From positions 1 through 10,574 of the forward strand of contig JAJAZO010000389.1 in assembly GCA_026785745.1 (NCBI GenBank): a stretch of DNA of 10,574 nucleotides, given 5' to 3'. Shown here one piece after another: positions 6,497 through 10,574 of this stretch. Both the position numbers and the translations under genes were made by a program. Positions within the stretch are counted from its first letter, which is position 1, and each line of letters opens with the position of its first letter. Under the pieces are notes generated by a model. The model was given only the letters and a program-made list of their open reading frames with translations. It had not been told where the DNA came from and did no database searches. The stretch comes from Chitinophagaceae bacterium. Lineage in GTDB: Bacteria > Bacteroidota > Bacteroidia > Chitinophagales > Chitinophagaceae.

Positions 6497-7552
6497 ATGA
6501 AATCTGTTTTAGTAATTGATGACAACCCTGATATCAGGGATAATACGGCAGAGATACTGGAGTTGGCCGGATACAAAACATTTACAGCCGAAAACGGAAA
6601 GAGGGGAGTAGAGGTAGCACAACGGGAGAAGCCGGATGTAATCGTTTGTGATATTATGATGCCGGAACTGGATGGCTATGGTGTATTGCACCTGCTTCGT
6701 AAAAATGCTGACACAGAGAATATACCTTTTGTATTTCTTACTGCAAAAACGGAGCGAAGTGATTTTAGAAAAGGAATGGAGATGGGAGCTGATGATTATA
6801 TTACCAAACCATTTGAAGACATTGAGTTGTTAAACGCAATTGAAGTAAGGCTTAAAAAAGCGGCGATACTTGACAATAAATATTCCTCAACGCAGCAAGG
6901 TGTTAGCCAGTTTATCAAAGACGTAAAAAATGCCGGTTTGATAAACCAACTGGCGGATCAGTATGATGTAGAAAATTATACAAAAAAGCAGGCCTTGTAC
7001 CAGGAGAGTAAACGACCAAGGTATTTATATTACCTCGTAAAAGGGAAGGTAAAAGGGTTCAAGACTCACGAGGATGGCAAAGAATATATTACTGATTTAT
7101 TCAGTGACGGTGATTTTATAGGCTACCTGGCATTAATTGAAGATAAGAATTACGAGGACTCTGCTGTAGTGCTGGAAGATGCAGAGATAATGCAGATACC
7201 AAAAGAAGATTTTCTGCAGATGATATATGGCAATATGGATGTGGCAGTTAAATTTATCCGCATCATAACACAAAACGTAAAGGAAAAGGAAGAACGTTTA
7301 CTGAGTCTTGCATATAGCTCACTCCGGAAAAGAGTGGCAAAGGCTTTGGTGGATATAAATCAGAAATTTAATGCGGAGAATGAAAACAAACCCCTTGAAA
7401 TTTCGAGAGAAGACTTTGCACACTATGTAGGTACAGCAACAGAATCGCTGATACGTACACTCAGCGATTTTAAAGCCGAAAAATTAATTGAGATAAAGGA
7501 AGGAAAAATCTCCATTGTCAATCTTGAAAAGCTCAGGAACTTGTTGTATTAA
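6497..7552 (+). CDS. Response regulator with Crp/Fnr output module (REC-cNMP_bd-HTH_Crp)
   Basis: The 351-residue protein joins two usually separate regulators. Residues 1-122 are a full receiver domain: acidic pocket D8-D9, phosphorylated D52, T82 and K104. Residues about 148-265 form a Crp-type beta-roll and dimer helix, and about 268-348 a Crp-type winged helix. The recognition helix holds E316 and R320, aligning with FNR E209 and R213, so a TGA-containing half-site is plausible. In the beta-roll the residues that bind cAMP in CRP (E72, R82) are replaced (Y210 and D221 by my alignment). There are no cysteines for an FNR-type Fe-S cluster, so phosphorylation is the likely input. It is paired with the kinase 7 bp upstream. 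The stop overlaps the convergent gene's stop by 4 bp. It is the best candidate to bind the FNR-like boxes in this window. Confidence 0.95.
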   Translation: MKSVLVIDDNPDIRDNTAEILELAGYKTFTAENGKRGVEVAQREKPDVIVCDIMMPELDGYGVLHLLRKNADTENIPFVFLTAKTERSDFRKGMEMGADDYITKPFEDIELLNAIEVRLKKAAILDNKYSSTQQGVSQFIKDVKNAGLINQLADQYDVENYTKKQALYQESKRPRYLYYLVKGKVKGFKTHEDGKEYITDLFSDGDFIGYLALIEDKNYEDSAVVLEDAEIMQIPKEDFLQMIYGNMDVAVKFIRIITQNVKEKEERLLSLAYSSLRKRVAKALVDINQKFNAENENKPLEISREDFAHYVGTATESLIRTLSDFKAEKLIEIKEGKISIVNLEKLRNLLY

Positions 7553-7974
7553 TGATCCGCATCCCGGTTTAAATCGTAATCATCAGCTTTGGTATCTGTC
7601 TTTTTACCGGTAGATATTTCACGGCCATGAGTGTTTTGCTGCTGTAAGGTCCAGTTATCGGTCATAGTTGTTTCCAGCCAAAGATTGCCTGACTTTCTGA
7701 AAACCTGAACAGCAAGATTAAACCTGTCCTTGAAAATTTTTTCCAGCTCATTTACTTTCACTTCTTCATCAATTTCTATATCACCTTCGGCACAGGTTAA
7801 CCTGCTGTTGCCAACAGTGCGGCTGTTCGGAATAAGCTGGTTGGCAGAGAATGCTGAACGGGAACTGGATTTATTATTAAAAAATTCAATTTTTAAAAAA
7901 GGAAATTCAGTAGTGAACTCTTTCTGGATATCACTAATACAACGGGCAGGGGTAATATGCAAACGTATTTTCAT
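7549..7974 (-). CDS. Conserved Bacteroidota protein of unknown function, co-transcribed with hsp20
   Basis: The 141-residue protein is soluble, with no signal peptide or membrane segment. I recognise the sequence type as a conserved hypothetical protein of Bacteroidota but cannot assign a function. It has an N-terminal part with a hydrophobic patch (EFPFLKIEFF, 23-32), a central region ending VFRKSGNLWLETT (91-103), and a polar acidic tail. The frame is open upstream to 8016, but the ATG at 7974 is preferred: it lies 4 bp after the hsp20 stop and the protein then begins MKIRLHITPARCISDIQ, as expected for the family. The tight spacing argues for translation from the hsp20 transcript. No promoter is visible between the two. 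Confidence 0.82.
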   Translation of the reverse strand: MKIRLHITPARCISDIQKEFTTEFPFLKIEFFNNKSSSRSAFSANQLIPNSRTVGNSRLTCAEGDIEIDEEVKVNELEKIFKDRFNLAVQVFRKSGNLWLETTMTDNWTLQQQNTHGREISTGKKTDTKADDYDLNRDADH

Positions 7975-7978
7975 AAAG

Positions 7979-8413
7979 TTAGTAAACATAAATAGTGACT
8001 TTTGCCTGGTTTTCACTTGTATTGCTTCGGGGAATATGAATAATCAATTCTCCATTTTGATAGGCCGCACTGGCAAATAATGTATCTGCATCTGCTGGTA
8101 AAGCAAAAGCTCTTGTCCAATTGGTGAAATCATATTCACAGCGGTCATTTGTACAACTTACAGTATGGGCTTCGCTTTTCGCTGCAATAGTAAGAACAGC
8201 GTCGGCTATTGAAATATTAAAATCTTCTCTTTGTAAACCGGGGCTTGCTGATACGATACGGTATTCTTCTTCGGTTTCAGTAATATTAACTGCCGGAATT
8301 AGCAGGGCTGTATCAGGTAAGTCATTCTCCTTTTCATGGCTTTTAAATGGAAGAATTGTTGTCATTTTTACAGGGATGTCTTTATAACTTGCAGTTCCTA
8401 AATACATAATCAT
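7979..8413 (-). CDS. Small heat shock protein, Hsp20/alpha-crystallin family
   Basis: This is an ATP-independent holdase chaperone of the cytoplasm. The alpha-crystallin domain spans about 40-144 and includes PGLQREDFNI (58-67) and the signature AxxxNGxLxIxIP (AAYQNGELIIHIP, 116-128). The first codon is uncertain: M1 at 8413, M3 at 8407, or M17 at 8365, where MTTILPF resembles Hsp20 N-termini and would give 128 residues. The outer ATG is reported because it lies 12 bases after a -7-like box, as in rrf2. Cysteines at 87 and 92 are unusual for the family. The gene is followed after 4 bp by the unknown gene and is divergent from the hemerythrin gene. Confidence 0.88.
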   Translation of the reverse strand: MIMYLGTASYKDIPVKMTTILPFKSHEKENDLPDTALLIPAVNITETEEEYRIVSASPGLQREDFNISIADAVLTIAAKSEAHTVSCTNDRCEYDFTNWTRAFALPADADTLFASAAYQNGELIIHIPRSNTSENQAKVTIYVY

Positions 8414-8425
8414 ATTTTTATAAAA

Positions 8426-8468
8426 CGAAAGTAGGATTGTGTTTTATCCATAAAAATGACATTGTGCA
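8426..8468 (-). promoter_or_regulatory. Possible hsp20 promoter with a degenerate FNR-like box
   Basis: On the minus strand TACTTTCG (8433 down to 8426) is a seven-of-eight match to TAnnTTTG. Exactly 29.5 bp upstream is the centre of TGCA-CAAT-GTCA (8468 down to 8457). One half-site is good and the other matches at only two of four bases. The spacing is what makes it notable. Confidence 0.35.
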
Positions 8469-8478
8469 GCCTTTAGAA

Positions 8479-8490
8479 TGATTTCAGTCA
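8479..8490. promoter_or_regulatory. FNR-like box between hsp20 and the hemerythrin gene (left copy)
   Basis: TGAT-TTCA-GTCA, centre 8484.5, is a full match to the shared pattern. It does not lie at the standard distance from a recognisable -7 box of either gene: 51.5 bp from the hsp20 box and 60.5 bp from the hemerythrin box. It may act at a distance, as in class I activation, or serve a promoter I have not identified. Confidence 0.5.
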
Positions 8491-8502
8491 GTTTTTCTCA
8501 AC

Positions 8503-8552
8503 TGATAAAAATCAATTTTCCGGATAGCGATAATCATGGCTGGCTATCTTTG
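8503..8552 (+). promoter_or_regulatory. Promoter of the hemerythrin gene with FNR-like box at a longer spacing
   Basis: TGAT-AAAA-ATCA at 8503-8514 (centre 8508.5) lies upstream of a perfect -7 box TATCTTTG at 8545-8552. The distance from centre to first base is 36.5 bp, 7 bp more than in the five standard promoters. The box would sit near -48.5. The -7 box lies downstream of the ATG at 8536, which supports the later start at 8572. Confidence 0.5.
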
Positions 8553-8571
8553 TACTTACTACTTTTATAGT

Positions 8572-9063
8572 ATGAATGAAATAAAACCAATAAAAAGAAG
8601 TGTTCAGTTACAACCGTTAAGCAGGGAGCATCATGATGGCCTGCTGTTTGTGTGGAAAATCAGGCAGGGAATTAATAATCATACCAGTATCGAAAAACTG
8701 AGTGATTATACAGGTTGGTTTTGGAAAAATCATATCCGCCCACACTTTTTCCAGGAAGAGAAAGTGCTTTTGTTGTTTATGGAGGCAGCACATCCAATGG
8801 CTGTGCAGTTAAGAAATGAGCATAACTACATCAGGGAATTAATAATAGCAATTGATAAAGATGCAGACAGTCATGATTTTACCAGTCTTGCTAATTTATT
8901 GGAAAAACATATCAGGTTTGAAGAAAGGGAGTTGTTTCAATTTTTAGAGGAGCACCTCAGCGAAAAGGAGTTAGCGGAGATTTATGAAAAACTGGAAAAA
9001 TATGCGGTAGCTTGCGAGGAAGAATGGAAAGATGAATTTTGGTTAAAGAAAGAAATCAAATAA
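8572..9063 (+). CDS. Hemerythrin-like (HHE) non-heme di-iron protein
   Basis: The protein has 163 residues and consists essentially of one hemerythrin-type four-helix bundle. Likely iron ligands are H20 or H21 (SREHHDGL), H58 and E62 (HFFQEE), H84 (NEHNYI), and H113 and E117 (HIRFEE). Such proteins bind O2 or NO or handle iron. Which applies here cannot be read from the sequence. It lacks the ScdA_N CCGG domain of the protein at 3187, so it is not a second RIC. The ATG at 8572 is chosen over 8536 because a perfect -7 box lies between them and the family usually starts near PLSREHHDGL. Its stop abuts the stop of the convergent S4 protein gene with no gap. Confidence 0.88.
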   Translation: MNEIKPIKRSVQLQPLSREHHDGLLFVWKIRQGINNHTSIEKLSDYTGWFWKNHIRPHFFQEEKVLLLFMEAAHPMAVQLRNEHNYIRELIIAIDKDADSHDFTSLANLLEKHIRFEERELFQFLEEHLSEKELAEIYEKLEKYAVACEEEWKDEFWLKKEIK

Positions 9064-9471
9064 TCAGTTGTCTTGAAATTCATCTAAATCTCTTCTTTCT
9101 TTTTTAGTTGGCCTTCCGATTTTACTTTGCCGCTTGCCTGTGTGAAAACTTGCCGCCTGGTATTGAAGCCGCTGTATTTCTTCTTCGGGAGTAATGTCAA
9201 TATAGTTTTTAATAGCTTCTGAAGCCGCCGCTCTTTTTTCCAAAAGCCCGGTTACTTTTATCCGCCATCGTTTCGCTTCTGTTTTTACTTCATATTCATC
9301 GCCAATGTTTACATTTTTCGATGCTTTAGCTTGTGAGCCATCATATTTTACTTTACCAGAATCGCAGGCAGCTGCCGCCAGGCTCCTTGTTTTAAACAGG
9401 CGGATGGACCAGAGGTATTTATCGAGACGGAGTTTTTCCTGTCCGTCCGGCAGGCGGGCTTTAGCAGGCAT
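9064..9471 (-). CDS. Hsp15-like S4-domain RNA-binding protein
   Basis: The protein has 135 residues. The S4 RNA-binding domain (about 12-75) begins EKLRLDKYLWSIRLFKTRS, which is close to Hsp15/HslR. In E. coli that protein binds 50S subunits carrying stalled nascent chains. The C-terminal tail TGKRQSKIGRPTKKERRDLD is basic and typical of Bacteroidota members. The first residues, MPAKARLPDGQ, look like an extension that many homologues lack. They are encoded by a GC-rich hairpin (9438-9454). No other start codon is visible before EKLRLDKY. The gene follows the toxin-like gene by 2 bp, so the three minus-strand genes to its right probably form one transcript with it. Confidence 0.9.
   Translation of the reverse strand: MPAKARLPDGQEKLRLDKYLWSIRLFKTRSLAAAACDSGKVKYDGSQAKASKNVNIGDEYEVKTEAKRWRIKVTGLLEKRAAASEAIKNYIDITPEEEIQRLQYQAASFHTGKRQSKIGRPTKKERRDLDEFQDN
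9438..9454. repeat. GC-rich palindromic element in the start of the Hsp15-like gene
   Basis: CCTGTC (9438-9443) and GGCAGG (9449-9454) form a six-pair stem with one G-T wobble around the 5-base loop CGTCC. The block is markedly more GC-rich than its surroundings. Related CCTGCCGGACAGG-type palindromes are scattered through some Bacteroidota genomes, so this may be an inserted copy. That link rests on memory. Confidence 0.3.
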
Positions 9472-9473
9472 GG

Positions 9474-10088
9474 CTATAAGTTTATAAATGCTCTATAAAC
9501 TTCTTTTTTTACTTTTTCCCAACCAAGGGTTTCTATTAGAACTTTAGGTTGTTCTGAAATATCTGCCTCCTCAAAATACAGAACACTCTTTCTTAAAAAG
9601 ATTAGCTTTTCTTGCCCATATTTTTCTTCAAAGAAAGCAGCTAATTGAACAGGGGTAAAATGCTGAACAAGCATCCACAAATCATAAAAGTCTTTTCTTG
9701 TACCTCTTTTGCAAATGGCAAAAAGCTTCATTGCGGCAACGTCTTCGATTGAAAACATCCTGATATTATTAATAGTTTCAACGGGAGAAAGGAGTTTAAA
9801 AGGATGATAGATTATGTCTGACTTTACTGACCCTATACTGCAAAAAAGCATATAGCGGTTGTTTCCTCTATAAGTGTAATCGGGATAATCAGTTTTTATA
9901 AGTTCGTCTAATACAGATGGATCAAATTCTTTAGTGGAAAATAAATCAATGTCAACACTTTTTCTGTGTCCGTAACGGAGACAAAGCGATGTGCCTCCAA
10001 CTAAAGAGAAGGCTGCAAGGTATTTTTTACCAAGTAATGATAGCAGCACTTTGTGCATTGCTTCATCAATAGTATTCAGTTGCAACAT
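9474..10088 (-). CDS. Nucleotidyltransferase, AbiEii/AbiGii toxin family
   Basis: The cytoplasmic protein has 204 residues with a DNA-polymerase-beta-like nucleotidyltransferase core. GGTSLCLRYGHRKSVDIDLF (31-50) supplies the G-S helix and the catalytic DxD pair D46/D48, and D91 (KSDIIY) is a likely third carboxylate. K121 and the later segment KDFYDLW (132-138) match the C-terminal AbiEii motifs. Family members act as toxins in type IV toxin-antitoxin and abortive-infection systems by modifying tRNA or related targets. The start overlaps the preceding 90-residue gene by 23 bp, typical of a translationally coupled pair. It is somewhat shorter than classical AbiEii, but the core motifs are complete. 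Toxicity here is inferred from the family. Confidence 0.88.
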   Translation of the reverse strand: MLQLNTIDEAMHKVLLSLLGKKYLAAFSLVGGTSLCLRYGHRKSVDIDLFSTKEFDPSVLDELIKTDYPDYTYRGNNRYMLFCSIGSVKSDIIYHPFKLLSPVETINNIRMFSIEDVAAMKLFAICKRGTRKDFYDLWMLVQHFTPVQLAAFFEEKYGQEKLIFLRKSVLYFEEADISEQPKVLIETLGWEKVKKEVYRAFINL

Positions 10089-10338
10089 GAATGTTTGCTA
10101 AGGGGATATCTAATTTGATACTGAAATAATTAGCTGTTTTCTTGTCTAATGTCTTACTTTTTAATATTGCTTCCCTGATTTGTATGTCAGTATAGACTGA
10201 AAAAATAGCCTCAACTTCTTTTGTAAGGCCTCTTTGCAACGTACGTTCTATTATTAGCTGACAATTTTTTTGCCAGTCTAATCTTTCCGGGTTTACGTCC
10301 CAAAACAAACTTTTATCTAAGACTTCTGAAACTTTCAT
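10066..10338 (-). CDS. Small partner of the AbiEii-like toxin (DUF6922-type), putative antitoxin
   Basis: The protein has 90 residues and is predicted soluble and mostly helical, with LFWDVNPERLDW at 11-22 and a central arginine-rich helix. It resembles the DUF6922 family that precedes AbiEii-like genes in Bacteroidota. The family name is from memory. It is much shorter than classical AbiEi, which has a winged helix plus a long C-terminal domain. I see no clear DNA-binding motif. The 23-bp overlap with the next gene suggests paired expression. An antitoxin role is inferred from position only. Confidence 0.75.
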   Translation of the reverse strand: MKVSEVLDKSLFWDVNPERLDWQKNCQLIIERTLQRGLTKEVEAIFSVYTDIQIREAILKSKTLDKKTANYFSIKLDIPLANIHVATEYY

Positions 10339-10350
10339 TTAATAAAAGTA

Positions 10351-10384
10351 AAAAATCCCATTGGCATTTGCTAATGGGATTTTT
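10351..10384 (-). terminator. Rho-independent terminator of the M20 peptidase gene (possibly bidirectional)
   Basis: AAAAATCCCATT (10351-10362) and AATGGGATTTTT (10373-10384) form a perfect 12-bp stem with a 10-nt loop. On the minus strand it ends in a run of T. It lies 15 bp past the peptidase stop and separates that gene from the toxin-antitoxin pair. Confidence 0.85.
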
Positions 10385-10399
10385 AAGAGATAGTTAGAA

Positions 10400-10574
10400 T
10401 TACATTTCCGAAAAGTATTTGTGGAAATAAGGTATCGTCTCAATTCCTTTATAATAATTCTCAATATTGTATTTTTCGTTCGGGCTATGCAGATTGTCAT
10501 TATCTAAACCAAAGCCCATGAAAATTATTTTAATACCTAATTCTTTTTCCAGAATAGAGCAGATAGGAATACTG
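10400..10574 (-). CDS. C-terminal end of an M20-family metallopeptidase (dipeptidase), cut by window edge
   Basis: Only the last 57 residues and the stop are inside the window. They read SIPICSILEKELG, then a segment with GFGLDNDNLHSPNEKY, then an ending YFHKYFSEM. The G-x-(D/N)-x-x-x-H-x-x-N-E pattern is the C-terminal metal-site signature of M20 peptidases, with the histidine a likely zinc ligand. Substrate cannot be told from this part. Confidence 0.85.
   Translation of the reverse strand, partial: SIPICSILEKELGIKIIFMGFGLDNDNLHSPNEKYNIENYYKGIETIPYFHKYFSEM

Noticed and set aside
6497..7552. Idea that the Crp/Fnr module is a direct O2 or cAMP sensor
   Set aside because: There is no FNR-type cysteine set (only C51, in the receiver), and the CRP residues that bind cAMP are replaced.
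8536..8571. Upstream ATG adding 12 residues to the hemerythrin-like protein
   Set aside because: A perfect TAnnTTTG box lies inside this stretch, so the ATG would precede the transcription start. The extra residues are not family-like.
10343..10350. TACTTTTA on the minus strand just before the 90-residue toxin-partner gene, a possible -7 box
   Set aside because: It would leave almost no leader before the ATG at 10338, and no FNR-like box lies at the standard distance. The match may be chance in AT-rich DNA.
1..10574. CRISPR arrays, insertion sequences, tRNA or rRNA genes
   Set aside because: I saw no regularly spaced repeats, transposase-like frames with terminal repeats, or recognisable RNA gene sequences. 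Every intergenic gap is shorter than 300 bp.

Overview
The window looks like a piece of a Bacteroidota chromosome, probably Chitinophagaceae-like. The evidence is the AT-rich sequence, -7 promoter boxes of the TAnnTTTG type rather than E. coli -35/-10 boxes, start codons without Shine-Dalgarno sequences, a Sec-type clade II nitrous oxide reductase, and several protein families typical of that phylum. The exact genus cannot be read from the sequence.

Layout, left to right. (1) Positions 1-2503, minus strand: a lipoprotein cytochrome c followed by nosZ, which runs off the left edge. (2) 2662-3936, plus strand: a three-cysteine Rrf2 regulator, then a RIC/ScdA-type di-iron repair protein. (3) 3982-4812, minus strand: a tandem universal stress protein. 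(4) 5000-7552, plus strand: a small DUF2892 membrane protein, a soluble PAS histidine kinase, and a response regulator whose output is a complete Crp/Fnr module. (5) 7549-8413, minus strand: an Hsp20 gene and a conserved Bacteroidota protein of unknown function. (6) 8572-9063, plus strand: a hemerythrin-like protein. (7) 9064-10338, minus strand: an Hsp15-like S4 protein preceded by an AbiEii-type toxin/partner pair. (8) 10400-10574, minus strand: the C-terminal end of an M20 peptidase.

The strongest unexplained signal is regulatory. Five promoters (cytochrome c-nosZ, rrf2, RIC, universal stress protein, DUF2892) each carry an FNR-like box, TGA(T/C)-N4-(A/G)TCA. In all five the box centre lies exactly 29.5 bp upstream of the first base of a TAnnTTTG-like -7 box. 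This puts the box near -41.5, the class II activator position. Two more boxes lie between hsp20 and the hemerythrin gene. The obvious candidate to bind them is the REC-Crp/Fnr protein encoded in the middle of the cluster, driven by the adjacent kinase. Its PAS domain aligns without gaps with FixL around the heme-ligand histidine.

Read together, 1-9063 looks like a low-oxygen, nitrogen-oxide and stress regulon: N2O respiration, nitrosative damage repair, non-heme-iron proteins, chaperone and stress proteins, with its own two-component regulator in the middle. The right end (9064 onward) appears unrelated. The regulatory model is inferred from sequence patterns and has not been tested.
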